From assembly GCA_012521675.1 (NCBI GenBank), contig JAAYLU010000007.1:1-43331 (forward strand): DNA of 43,331 bases. The letters run 5' to 3'. Below the pieces are notes generated by a model. That model searched no databases, was not told where the DNA came from, and saw only the letters and a program-made list of their open reading frames with translations. This DNA is from Synergistaceae bacterium. Lineage in GTDB: Bacteria > Synergistota > Synergistia > Synergistales > Aminobacteriaceae. The translations under genes and the position numbers were made by a program. Below are positions 35,141 to 42,777 of the stretch, piece after piece. Each line of letters begins with the position of its first letter. Position 1 is the first letter of the stretch.

Positions 35141-35379
35141 CGTCGTCTTCGCGCGATGTGACGATCAAGGTTGGAAAAAACTCCTACAGCATTAAAACCA
35201 CTCTCGACGACGACAGCCTGGGCAGGATTTCGTCGCTTCTGGCCGATGCGGCAGAGAGAACGGATAGCTCGCAGGACCAGGAGAAGGTGTTGCTGATCCT
35301 CTGTCTTCAGCTCGCCTGGGCACTTGAAAAGACACTCTCCAAACTAGAAGCGATCAGCGAGGAGCTTGAGAAGGAATGA
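35137..35379 (+). CDS. zapA: Cell division protein ZapA
   Basis: 80 residues: a small N-terminal beta/alpha domain (DVTIKVGKNSYSIKTTLDDDSLGRISSLLAD) followed by a long C-terminal helix (EKVLLILCLQLAWALEKTLSKLEAISEELEKE), the ZapA layout. ZapA binds and bundles FtsZ filaments at midcell. Its position between pheT and cvpA-mutS2 matches the Firmicutes zapA locus. The GTG start overlaps the upstream stop (GTGA) and its own stop overlaps the cvpA ATG (ATGA). Confidence 0.78.
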   Translation: MTSSSRDVTIKVGKNSYSIKTTLDDDSLGRISSLLADAAERTDSSQDQEKVLLILCLQLAWALEKTLSKLEAISEELEKE

Positions 35380-35939
35380 ACGTGGCGTCCGTTTTCGATA
35401 TCGTGGTGTTGCTAGTCGTGATAACCCTCGTGATAAGAGGGGTGGCCCGGGGGCTTTCAGGGGAGGTCTTCTCCCTGCTCGGGACGGTGGGAGGGATAAT
35501 CCTCGCGTGGAAGTACTCCGACGCTCTGGCCGATATACTGGCGGGATACTGGCCGCAGGCGGGGGGCGCCATACTCTCCGTCTCGTCGATGGCGGCCATC
35601 TATATCACCTCGGTCGTCTCGGCCGCTCTCATGTGCAAGGCGGTCCGGGCATTCCTCAAGTTCACCTCCCTTGCCTTCGTGGACAGGGTGCTCGGCGCCC
35701 TCGCCGGCCTGCTTAAAGGGGTGGCGCTCGTCCTGTTCCTCTATGTCGCCTTGTCCACCTATTCACCCATACTTCCGTCGGAATGGATGGAGAAGAGCGT
35801 GGTCATGATGAGTGCGCACGCAGCATGGCCAGCGATCCAGAACAGGCTGAGGGAGTGGAACGTCTTCCCAGAGGACTTCTCACTGCCCGAGCTCGATCTT
35901 CCCTCCCTCTTCGGCGCGGGTAAAGAAGAGGGGGCGTAG
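35376..35939 (+). CDS. cvpA: CvpA family membrane protein
   Basis: 187 residues with four hydrophobic helices (about 5-25, 30-48, 68-90, 104-128). The first segment FDIVVLLVVITLVIRGVARGLSGEVFSLLGTVGG is the CvpA signature, with RGxxRG and a glycine-rich second helix. CvpA proteins are linked to colicin V export and envelope stress; the molecular role is not known. It lies between zapA and mutS2 as in many Firmicutes, coupled to zapA by ATGA. The soluble C-terminal tail (about 135-187) is poorly conserved. Confidence 0.87.
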   Translation: MNVASVFDIVVLLVVITLVIRGVARGLSGEVFSLLGTVGGIILAWKYSDALADILAGYWPQAGGAILSVSSMAAIYITSVVSAALMCKAVRAFLKFTSLAFVDRVLGALAGLLKGVALVLFLYVALSTYSPILPSEWMEKSVVMMSAHAAWPAIQNRLREWNVFPEDFSLPELDLPSLFGAGKEEGA

Positions 35940-35948
35940 TTCGGCTCG

Positions 35949-38300
35949 ATGGAGCTCTCCGAGGGCATCCGGCGAATACTCGAGATCCCGAAGGTCGTGG
36001 GAGTCTTCGCAGCCTGTGTGCGCGGCGATCTCGGCAAATCGGCCCTTGAAAGATTAAAACCTCAATCATCCCTTCGGGGTCTGTTGGACAGACTGGAGCT
36101 GTTCGACTCCTTCATGGAGTTCCAGGACAGGGGCGGCGAGTGGCCGTGGAACCCCAAGGTAGCCCTGGTCGGCGAACTGCTCGAGGGCGCGAAACGCTCG
36201 GGCATGCTCTCCGGCCCCGAGCTCGTCTCCGTCCGTTCTCTCCTCTCTCTGGCCGGCGCCACGAGGGAGGCCCTGGGGAAGAATCGTGAGGACTTCCCCT
36301 CCTTCGAGGCCCCGTACCGCAGGATCCGGGACTTCTCCTCGGAGGTTCGTGCCCTCGGTGTTTTGGACGACAACGGGGAGCTCTTCGATACAGCGTCGCC
36401 CGAGCTGGCAGCTATACGCAGGGACGTGGAGCACCTTCGTACGCGCCTGCGCAGAGCAGCCCAGTCCCTCCTGGAGACCTCCTCCATTTCGCAAATGCTC
36501 CAGGACAGGGTCGTGGCCTACAGAAACGGCCGGTTTTCGTTCCTGGTGCGACAGGAGTGCGTCAATCGTTTTCCGGGCACAGTGGTCGACAGGTCTGGCT
36601 CGGGCAGCTCCGTCTACATGGAGCCGACCGAGCTGGCACCATTGGACAACGCTCTGGCCGTGCGTCTTCGCGACCAGGAGGACGAGGAGAGGAAAATTCT
36701 TCGAAATCTCACTGAGGCGGTTCTGTCGCGCGAGCGGCCCATCGCGGACGCGCAGGATATCCTCTGTGACCTTGATCTTCTGTACGGCGCCTCCGAGGTA
36801 ATAGCAAAGCACGGGTGGAAGCTTCCCCGGATCGAGGAGAGACCGCTCTTCTCCCTTCACGAGGCGAGGCATCCTCTTCTCGGAGAGAGCGCCGTTCCCG
36901 TCAGCGTCAGGTGCGGCGAGGGCTTCAGAAGCCTCGTCATAACAGGGCCGAACACCGGAGGAAAGACCGTGGTCCTCAAAACGGTCGGAGTGTGCGTGTT
37001 CCTCGCCTGGTGCGGACTGCCGATTCCGGTCGAGGACGGCTCCAGGGTGGGGAACATAGGCGCTCTGTTCGTCGATATCGGAGATGAACAGAGCATGGAA
37101 CAGAACCTGTCCACCTTCAGCGCCCACCTGAAGAATATCATCTCCATCCTCGACAGGGCCGATCGCACCTCCCTGGTCCTTCTGGACGAGTTGGGGGCGG
37201 GAACGGACCCGCAGGAAGGCGCTGCCCTCGGAGTCGCCCTGCTGGAGACCCTGACGAGGGAGAAGGGGCTTACCCTGGCCACCACCCACCACAACCCGAT
37301 AAAACAGTATGCTCTGACGGCACCCGGAGTGGAGACAGCCAGCATGGAGTTCGACTCGGACACTCTCTCTCCTACCTACAAGCTGCTCATGGGGGTGCCG
37401 GGAAAGAGCAACGCCCTGCTCATAGCAAGCCGCTACGGCATGCCGGAGGCAGTCCTGGAAAAGGCGCGCAAAGCCCTGAGCGAGCGGGAGACCCCGGTTG
37501 AGGAGCTCATCGGAGAGTTAAACGAGAGGAAGGCTTGGCTTGACAGGCAGGAGAGGGAGATGCGAACTCTCAGGGTCGATCTTGAGAGGGAGAAGAAAAA
37601 ATACAGGCACGCTATACGCGAGACCGAGGCCGAGAGGGACAAGATGATCTCGGAGGCGGAAAAAAAGGCCGACGAGATACTTGCCAGGGCGGAGGAGTCG
37701 AGCAGGGAGCTGATAAGAAAGCTCGACGAGGCCTCCAGATCCGGGGCGCATCGAGCGACAGCCGACACCTCCGAGAGGATTCGCAAAGAACGCAAAGCCA
37801 TCGAGGACAGGCAAGAAAAGAGGCTCCTGAAAGGACGCGACCACTCCGGGGATCAGCCGTTGAAGGTCGGATCGGCCGCGCAGATCGCCGGGACCGACTA
37901 TGTCGGAATCATAGAAAAACTTCACGGGGGAAAGGCCATCCTGCGGGTCGGTGCGATCAAGATGGATGTAGACGCAAGAAAGCTGATGAGGACCGAGAAA
38001 ATGCCGAAAGGGCCCCCTCTCCCGAGGGAGCACGTCTCCCGTGCACCCAGAGCTGTCGGCTCGTCGATACTCGTCAGGGGCATGAACGTCCAGGAGGCTC
38101 TTCCCCTGGTCGAGCGGTACCTGGACCAGGCCATGAGGTGCGGCTACTCAAGCGTCCTGGTGATCCACGGACGCGGGGAGGGGATACTCAGGCGGGAGAT
38201 ACACGCCCTGTGCGCCTCTTTGAAATATGTCGACTCCTATCGCCTTGGGGAGATGGGAGAGGGAGGGCACGGAGTGACAGTAGTGTCCTTCAGGAGGTAG
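35949..38300 (+). CDS. mutS2: MutS2 / RqcU, ATPase with Smr endonuclease domain
   Basis: 783 residues. It lacks the MutS mismatch-recognition domain. Order: core lever and clamp helices (about 1-310), ABC-type ATPase with Walker A GPNTGGKT (333-340), signature-like QNLSTFSAHLKNII and Walker B LVLLDELGAGTDP, a long coiled coil (about 510-640), a KOW-like segment, and the C-terminal Smr domain (from about 690; LDQAMRCGYSSVLVIHGRGEG). MutS2 suppresses recombination in some bacteria and, as RqcU, splits collided ribosomes in B. subtilis. It starts 9 bases after cvpA. Confidence 0.95.
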   Translation: MELSEGIRRILEIPKVVGVFAACVRGDLGKSALERLKPQSSLRGLLDRLELFDSFMEFQDRGGEWPWNPKVALVGELLEGAKRSGMLSGPELVSVRSLLSLAGATREALGKNREDFPSFEAPYRRIRDFSSEVRALGVLDDNGELFDTASPELAAIRRDVEHLRTRLRRAAQSLLETSSISQMLQDRVVAYRNGRFSFLVRQECVNRFPGTVVDRSGSGSSVYMEPTELAPLDNALAVRLRDQEDEERKILRNLTEAVLSRERPIADAQDILCDLDLLYGASEVIAKHGWKLPRIEERPLFSLHEARHPLLGESAVPVSVRCGEGFRSLVITGPNTGGKTVVLKTVGVCVFLAWCGLPIPVEDGSRVGNIGALFVDIGDEQSMEQNLSTFSAHLKNIISILDRADRTSLVLLDELGAGTDPQEGAALGVALLETLTREKGLTLATTHHNPIKQYALTAPGVETASMEFDSDTLSPTYKLLMGVPGKSNALLIASRYGMPEAVLEKARKALSERETPVEELIGELNERKAWLDRQEREMRTLRVDLEREKKKYRHAIRETEAERDKMISEAEKKADEILARAEESSRELIRKLDEASRSGAHRATADTSERIRKERKAIEDRQEKRLLKGRDHSGDQPLKVGSAAQIAGTDYVGIIEKLHGGKAILRVGAIKMDVDARKLMRTEKMPKGPPLPREHVSRAPRAVGSSILVRGMNVQEALPLVERYLDQAMRCGYSSVLVIHGRGEGILRREIHALCASLKYVDSYRLGEMGEGGHGVTVVSFRR

Positions 38301-38357
38301 GCTTGTCGACCGGCCTTGCTTGGTTTCCTTGCGAGATGACAGCAGATACCGGGGGGA

Positions 38358-39629
38358 ATGACGATGATAGTACTGAAAGAGGCGGAGAGCCGTGCGCCGA
38401 AGGAGGACCTTGTACTGGAGGGCCTGGTCGCGGAGATACTTGAAAGCATCCGGATCGGCGGGGACGAAGCCCTGCTCGACTGCTCCGAGCGGTTTGACCG
38501 GGTCCGGCCTCTATCCCTGCGCGTGACCCGCGAGGAGGTAGAATCCGCCTACGACTCGGTACCCCCGGACGTGGTTGCCACCATAGAGTTTGCCGCGGAC
38601 CGCATCAGGGACTTCGCGGTCCGTCAGAGGGGGAGCCTCGGCGACCTCGAATACGAGATATCGCCGGGAGTGACGCTTGGACACAGGCTCATCCCCGTCG
38701 CGTCGTGCGGCTGCTACGTGCCCGCCGGGCGATATCCCCTTCCTTCATCTGCACTTATGTCCGTGATCCCGGCGCGCGTCGCGGGGGTCGGGCGGATAGC
38801 CGCCTGCTCTCCCCCTCGCGGGGAGAGCGGCATCCACCCCGCCGTACTGGTGGCGATGGATATAGCCGGAGTGGATGAGATCTACTGCATGGGAGGGGCC
38901 CAGGCTATCGCGGCGTTCGCGTACGGGACGGAGACAGTGAAGAAGGTGGACTTCATCACCGGCCCAGGGAACAGGTACGTCACGGAGGCGAAGATGCAGG
39001 TGTACGGCGTCGTCGGCATAGACATGCCTGCGGGGCCGAGTGAGGTCGCGATACTGGCCGACGCTTCGGCCAACCCGGATTGGGTTGCCGCGGACGCCCT
39101 GGCCTGCTGCGAGCACGACCCGGACTCCTGGTCGGTTATAGTGACCACCGACAGGAGGCTGGGCGAGGAAGTGTTGAAGAGAGTGGAAAAACAGCACCCC
39201 TCCCTCCCGACCGGGGAGCAGGCTTACAGGGCTTGGAAGGAGAACGGAAAGGTGATCTTGGCGGAATCGCTCGACGAGGCGGTGCGTATAGTGGACGAAC
39301 TGGCGCCGGAGCACGTCCAGGTCATGACGGAGGGCGCGAAGGAGGCGGCGGCCAAACTTTCGAATTATGGCTCCCTCTTCGTGGGGGGCCACGCCCCGGT
39401 GGTGTTTGGAGACTATGCGTCCGGCCCCAATCACATCCTGCCCACGGTCGGGTCGTCGCGCTTTGCCAACGGAGTTTACGTGGGGACCTTCCTGAGGACC
39501 TGTTCATTCCAGAGAGTGTCGGCCGAGGGTGCGAAGGTCCTGGCCGGCCCCTGCTCCGTTCTCGCCGGCCTGGAGGGGCTGTTCGCCCATAAGCGCTCGT
39601 CGGAGCTGCGACAGGGTATAGAAAGCTGA
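38358..39629 (+). CDS. hisD: Histidinol dehydrogenase, with altered zinc-ligand position
   Basis: 423 residues, normal HisD length. HisD makes the last two oxidations, histidinol to histidine, with zinc and NAD. Family marks: GCYVPAGRYPLPSSALMSVIPA, GGAQAIAAFAYGTE, DFITGPGNRYVTEAK, the catalytic pair Glu318-His319 (APEHVQ), Asp352 in GDYASGPNHILPT and His411 near the end. The zinc-site motif usually read SQAEH is ACCEH: the ligand Gln259 of E. coli is Cys250 here, while His262 is kept as His253. The gene is not in the his operon at 1-3294. ATG 38358 follows GGGGGG; M3 at 38364 is an alternative. Confidence 0.88.
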   Translation: MTMIVLKEAESRAPKEDLVLEGLVAEILESIRIGGDEALLDCSERFDRVRPLSLRVTREEVESAYDSVPPDVVATIEFAADRIRDFAVRQRGSLGDLEYEISPGVTLGHRLIPVASCGCYVPAGRYPLPSSALMSVIPARVAGVGRIAACSPPRGESGIHPAVLVAMDIAGVDEIYCMGGAQAIAAFAYGTETVKKVDFITGPGNRYVTEAKMQVYGVVGIDMPAGPSEVAILADASANPDWVAADALACCEHDPDSWSVIVTTDRRLGEEVLKRVEKQHPSLPTGEQAYRAWKENGKVILAESLDEAVRIVDELAPEHVQVMTEGAKEAAAKLSNYGSLFVGGHAPVVFGDYASGPNHILPTVGSSRFANGVYVGTFLRTCSFQRVSAEGAKVLAGPCSVLAGLEGLFAHKRSSELRQGIES

Positions 39630-39643
39630 TATTTTTTTCAGGG

Positions 39644-39673
39644 TGTCGCACACGACGGATTATCGGCTATAAT
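39644..39673 (+). promoter_or_regulatory. Probable promoter of the PheC-like gene
   Basis: TATAAT at 39668-39673 with a weak -35 TGTCGC at 39644-39649 and an 18-base spacer. It lies 65 bases before the GTG start. Confidence 0.55.
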
Positions 39674-39738
39674 GGCTTCTATTCAGCCAAAAAGCATCCT
39701 TAGCAGGCTGAGAATTTTTTATGGATGGAGGGATTGTA

Positions 39739-40533
39739 GTGAGAGTAAGAAAGAGAGTAGCGAGCAGAGTTTGCTTGGTCCTTATGCTGTCCCTTTTCCT
39801 CGTCTCCGGGCAGGCCACGGGAGGAGAGAGACTGGACAGGATCTTGGACACCGAGGTACTATTGGTGGGAACGCCCGGAGATTATCGCCCCTTCTCGATG
39901 TATGACGCAGATGACTGCAAGTATGAGGGTCATGACATCGATTTGGCGGAGCTCCTAGCGCGGGAACTCGGTGTCAAGGTCGAGTTCGTTCCTACAACTT
40001 GGACCGACCTTATGCAGGACTATTTGGACGGGAAGTTCGATATTGCCGTTGGAGGCATAACGAGAAGCCTCGCCAGGATGTTGAAGGGAGATTTTCTCCC
40101 CCCCTACGCGCCAAACGGCAAGGTGGCGATCATCCACAAGAAGAACAAGGGCAGGTTCACCTCGCTTGAGGCCATGGATGTCCCGGAGACCACAGTCATC
40201 GTCAACCCGGGCGGGACCAACGAGAAGTACGTCAACGAGAACTTCAAGAGGGCCAAGGTCGTGACGCACGAGAACAACGCGGAGATACCCGGAATGATCG
40301 CCGAGGAGAAGGGGGATGTGATGATCTCGGAGGTATACGAGGCCGTAGTCTACTCCAGGAAGGACGACAGAATCTACGGAGCGTTCACAGACAAGCCTTT
40401 GACCAAGATAAGCTTCATGGGGTTTTTCATCCAACAGGACGACCCGGAGTTCCTCAAGATAATGAACTACCTGTGGAACGATGCTAAGTTGCGAGGTGAC
40501 CTGGACGTTCTAGAAGAAAGGTGGCTTAAATAG
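39739..40533 (+). CDS. Exported cyclohexadienyl-dehydratase-like / family 3 solute-binding protein
   Basis: 264 residues with a signal peptide (about 1-29). The mature protein follows Pseudomonas PheC closely: RLDRILDT, GTPGDYRPFS, GHDIDLAELLA, VPTTWTDLMQDY, FDIAVGGIT and IVNPGGTNEKYVNENFKRAK. The glutamate described as the catalytic acid of PheC (Glu173) aligns with Glu201 in SEVYEAV. PheC turns prephenate or arogenate into phenylpyruvate or phenylalanine in the periplasm; the same fold also gives amino-acid ABC receptors, and no permease genes are adjacent. The GTG at 39739 is chosen for GGAGGG 6 bases upstream; an ATG at 39721 lacks one. Confidence 0.78.
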   Translation: MRVRKRVASRVCLVLMLSLFLVSGQATGGERLDRILDTEVLLVGTPGDYRPFSMYDADDCKYEGHDIDLAELLARELGVKVEFVPTTWTDLMQDYLDGKFDIAVGGITRSLARMLKGDFLPPYAPNGKVAIIHKKNKGRFTSLEAMDVPETTVIVNPGGTNEKYVNENFKRAKVVTHENNAEIPGMIAEEKGDVMISEVYEAVVYSRKDDRIYGAFTDKPLTKISFMGFFIQQDDPEFLKIMNYLWNDAKLRGDLDVLEERWLK

Positions 40534-40536
40534 CCA

Positions 40537-40566
40537 TTGTGTATTCCGCTTTAAAAGTGCTATAAT
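40537..40566 (+). promoter_or_regulatory. Promoter of the SRP RNA gene
   Basis: TTGTGT at 40537-40542, 18-base spacer, TATAAT at 40561-40566. A start near 40573 would give a short 5' extension on the RNA. Confidence 0.7.
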
Positions 40567-40590
40567 GTCGTGCGCTTAGCGACGGCAAGA

Positions 40591-40719
40591 GCGGTTGCCT
40601 GCGGGGAATCCAGTCCCGTGCGGCGGAGACCTTCGAATCCTGTCAGGCCCGGAAGGGAGCAGCAGTAAGGAGAAATCTCCGGGCGCCACGGGGAGGCTGG
40701 GTTTCCCGCAGGCAACCGC
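40591..40719 (+). ncRNA. ffs: Signal recognition particle RNA (4.5S type)
   Basis: The conserved Ffh-binding tip GTCAGGCCCGGAAGGGAGCAGC is recognisable around 40641-40662 (GGAAG tetraloop region and the asymmetric loop with AGCAGC). The ends form a long helix, GCGGTTGCCTGCGGG (from 40591) with CCCGCAGGCAACCGC (to 40719). The length of about 129 bases indicates the small form without an Alu domain. CTTTT after the helix serves as terminator. An outer CGACGG/CCGTCG pairing (40580-40585, 40727-40732) could extend the precursor. With YidC and Lgt it serves membrane targeting. Confidence 0.96.
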
Positions 40720-40722
40720 CTT

Positions 40723-41046
40723 TTACCCGTCGTCCTCCGGTAAATCCGGATTTGAAGGCGATAGCTCGATCAGCGCCTCGATGAGCTTCTCCAGGTTCTC
40801 GAACTCCGGCGACTTTATCTCGCTGACGCATTTTTGAAGGTAATTCTTCAGTATCTCTATGCACGCTTTCTGCATGGCCTTTCTCGCGGCCGAAAGCTGC
40901 AGAAGTATGTCGTAGCAATTCTTCTCCTCGATTATCATGCGCTGTATTCCGCGCAGCTGCCCCTCAACGCGGCGAAGGCGATTAAGCAGGGCCTTCTTCT
41001 CCTTGGGCAGGTTGTCGAGTTTCTCTATAAGCGAGTTGTTCGTCAT
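40723..41046 (-). CDS. CsoR-family repressor, CstR-like (persulfide-sensor type)
   Basis: 107 residues, all-helical CsoR/RcnR/FrmR fold: [17 protein letters not shown], then [16 protein letters not shown] and [10 protein letters not shown]. In copper CsoR the ligands are Cys-His-Cys at 36, 61 and 65. Here, with identical spacing, they are Cys44, Tyr69 and Cys73, so the copper histidine is missing. Two cysteines without the histidine is the pattern of CstR, which senses persulfides. An extra Cys62 is present. The ATG at 41046 has GAGGAG 10 bases upstream; a GTG at 41055 would be too close to it. The gene runs convergent to ffs, 3 bases away. Confidence 0.85.
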   Translation of the reverse strand: MTNNSLIEKLDNLPKEKKALLNRLRRVEGQLRGIQRMIIEEKNCYDILLQLSAARKAMQKACIEILKNYLQKCVSEIKSPEFENLEKLIEALIELSPSNPDLPEDDG

Positions 41047-41070
41047 TCCCGGCACTCTCCTCGATTAATA

Positions 41071-41116
41071 ATATTCCTACAGGGTATATCTTACTTCGCG
41101 AAAGGTTGAAGGTCAA
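41071..41116 (-). promoter_or_regulatory. Promoter and candidate operator of the CstR-like gene
   Basis: On the minus strand TTGACC (41116-41111), 17 bases, TAAGAT (41093-41088). Overlapping the -10 and the expected start is a 19-base dyad at 41071-41089, ATATNCC-N5-GGNATAT, which resembles CsoR-family operators (AT-flanked CC/GG arms). Autoregulation is likely but inferred. Confidence 0.6.
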
Positions 41117-41135
41117 TCGGTTTTTATGCTATAAT
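41106..41135 (+). promoter_or_regulatory. Promoter of rpsB-tsf
   Basis: TTGAAG at 41106-41111, 18-base spacer, TATAAT at 41130-41135 with an extended TGC. Its -35 touches the -35 of the opposing repressor promoter. A 5' leader of about 108 bases follows; no clear stem-loop or rpsB leader motif was identified in it. Confidence 0.8.
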
Positions 41136-41249
41136 TTCGTGTCCTCAATACGCACACGGGCTGATGGCGCGGGCGGTGTCGACTCTGTTGATCCCCGCTT
41201 CAGGCGATGTCCGTGGAGGGAAAACCATTTTACATCAGGAGGGGTTATT

Positions 41250-42056
41250 TTGGCAGTTGTCAGCATGAAGCAGCTCTTGGAGTGCGGGGTTCACTTCGGT
41301 CACCAGACGAGGCGGTGGAACCCGAAGATGAAGCCGTACATATTCACCGAACGGAACGGCGTCTACATAATCGACCTTCAGAAGACAGTCCGCGGCCTTG
41401 AAAAGGCCTACAACTTCGTAAGAGAGATAGCACAAAACAACGGGACCCTACTGTTCGTCGGCACAAAGCGCCAGGCGCAGGACACGATCAGGGATGAGGC
41501 CGAAAGAGCGGGACAGTTTTACATCAACCAGCGCTGGCTTGGAGGGCTGCTGACGAACTTTGCGACCATCAGGAAGCGCGTGATTCACATGACCGAACTG
41601 CGCAGGATGGAGGACGACGATGACTGGGGCGACCTCCCGAAGAAAGAGATAATCCTTCTTCGCAAGCAGCTTGCCAAGCTCGAGAAGAACCTCAAGGGGA
41701 TCAAGAACATGAAGACCGTTCCGGACGCTGTCTTCCTTATCGACCCCAGGAGAGAGGAGAATGCCGTCCTCGAGGTCAGGAAGCTAGGCATTCCAGTCAT
41801 CGCGATAGTTGACACGAACTGCGACCCAGAGATGATCGATTTTCCGATACCCGGAAACGACGATGCGATCCGAGCCATCAAGCTGATCTCGAGCCTAATA
41901 GCCGACGCCTTCATCGAGGGCAAGCAGGGCGAGGACTCCGTCGCGGAGATAGAGGCGGAGGCCCCGGAGGACGAAGAGCCCGAGGGCATCATCGAAAAAA
42001 AGGAGCGTCTGCACAAAGTCTATGATGACGATGACGACGCCGCCGAAGAGGCCTAG
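41250..42056 (+). CDS. rpsB: 30S ribosomal protein S2
   Basis: 268 residues. The start is TTG at 41250 ([20 protein letters not shown]) with AGGAGG at 41237-41242, 7 bases upstream; the frame runs back to 41106 through the promoter and is not coding there. Core S2 motifs are [41 protein letters not shown] and [13 protein letters not shown]2 joins the 30S subunit late through S1. The C-terminal 45 residues are a very acidic extension ending [11 protein letters not shown], longer than the E. coli tail. Confidence 0.96.
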   Translation: MAVVSMKQLLECGVHFGHQTRRWNPKMKPYIFTERNGVYIIDLQKTVRGLEKAYNFVREIAQNNGTLLFVGTKRQAQDTIRDEAERAGQFYINQRWLGGLLTNFATIRKRVIHMTELRRMEDDDDWGDLPKKEIILLRKQLAKLEKNLKGIKNMKTVPDAVFLIDPRREENAVLEVRKLGIPVIAIVDTNCDPEMIDFPIPGNDDAIRAIKLISSLIADAFIEGKQGEDSVAEIEAEAPEDEEPEGIIEKKERLHKVYDDDDDAAEEA

Positions 42057-42107
42057 AGTTTCTTTGTAAACCTGTAAAGAGTTGTTAATATAGAGGAGGC
42101 AGTGAAT

Positions 42108-42701
42108 ATGGAGATCAGCGCGGGCACTGTAAAGGAGCTCCGTGACAGAACCGGCGCGGGGATGATGGACTGCAAGAACGCCCTTGTCGAGAATGCGGGA
42201 GACGTCGAAAAAGCCATCGACTATCTGAGGGAGAAGGGCCTGGCCAAGGCCGCCAAGAAGTCCTCGCGAACCGCATCCGACGGCAGGATTTTCTCCTACA
42301 TCCACACTAACGGCAAGCTGGGTGCCTTGATTGAGCTCAACTGCGAGACCGACTTCGTCGCCAAGACCGACGAGTTCCAGAGCCTGGGCCACGAGCTGTG
42401 CATGCAAGTCGCCGCGGCCGCGCCGCAGTTCCTGGTCCCGGAGGACGTCACATCCGATGTGCTTGACAGGGAGCGCGAGATATACAGGCAGCAGGCGCTT
42501 GAAGAGGGTAAGCCGGCCAAGATTGTGGACAGGATAGCCGACGGAAAGATAAACAAGTTCTACGAGAACAACTGCCTGATGGAGCAGGCCTGGATCCGCG
42601 ACTGCGATAAGAAGATCAAGGACGTAGTCGTCGAGGTGATCGCGAAGCTCGGCGAGAACATCGTGGTCAGGCGTTTTTCCCGTTTCTCGATCGGAGAGTA
42701 G
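42108..42701 (+). CDS. tsf: Translation elongation factor Ts, short form
   Basis: 197 residues, matching the short Thermus-type EF-Ts rather than the 283-residue E. coli form, so it has one core subdomain and no coiled-coil insertion. It reloads EF-Tu with GTP. The N-terminal UBA-like domain (VKELRDRTGAGMMDCKNAL) and the EF-Tu contact loop (ELNCETDFVAKTDEF, with the conserved TDFV) are present. The ATG at 42108 is 8 bases after GAGGAGG; the GTG at 42102 is too close. It is 51 bases after rpsB and is followed by a terminator. Confidence 0.96.
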   Translation: MEISAGTVKELRDRTGAGMMDCKNALVENAGDVEKAIDYLREKGLAKAAKKSSRTASDGRIFSYIHTNGKLGALIELNCETDFVAKTDEFQSLGHELCMQVAAAAPQFLVPEDVTSDVLDREREIYRQQALEEGKPAKIVDRIADGKINKFYENNCLMEQAWIRDCDKKIKDVVVEVIAKLGENIVVRRFSRFSIGE

Positions 42702-42716
42702 CTTGTTGTGATAAAG

Positions 42717-42745
42717 AAGGCGGGGCTTCAAGCCTCGCCTTTTTC
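42717..42745 (+). terminator. Intrinsic terminator between tsf and pyrH
   Basis: AAGGCGGGGCT (42717-42727) pairs with AGCCTCGCCTT (42731-42741) with one G-U, 3-base loop, T-run continuing to 42744. pyrH begins 33 bases later, so its expression needs read-through or a separate start. Confidence 0.9.
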
Positions 42746-42777
42746 ATGGGCAAAAACCGGCAAGGAGGAAGGGCATT

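Noticed and set aside
40628-40645. TTCGAATCC resembling a tRNA T-loop
   Set aside because: It lies within the SRP RNA, and no cloverleaf can be drawn around it.
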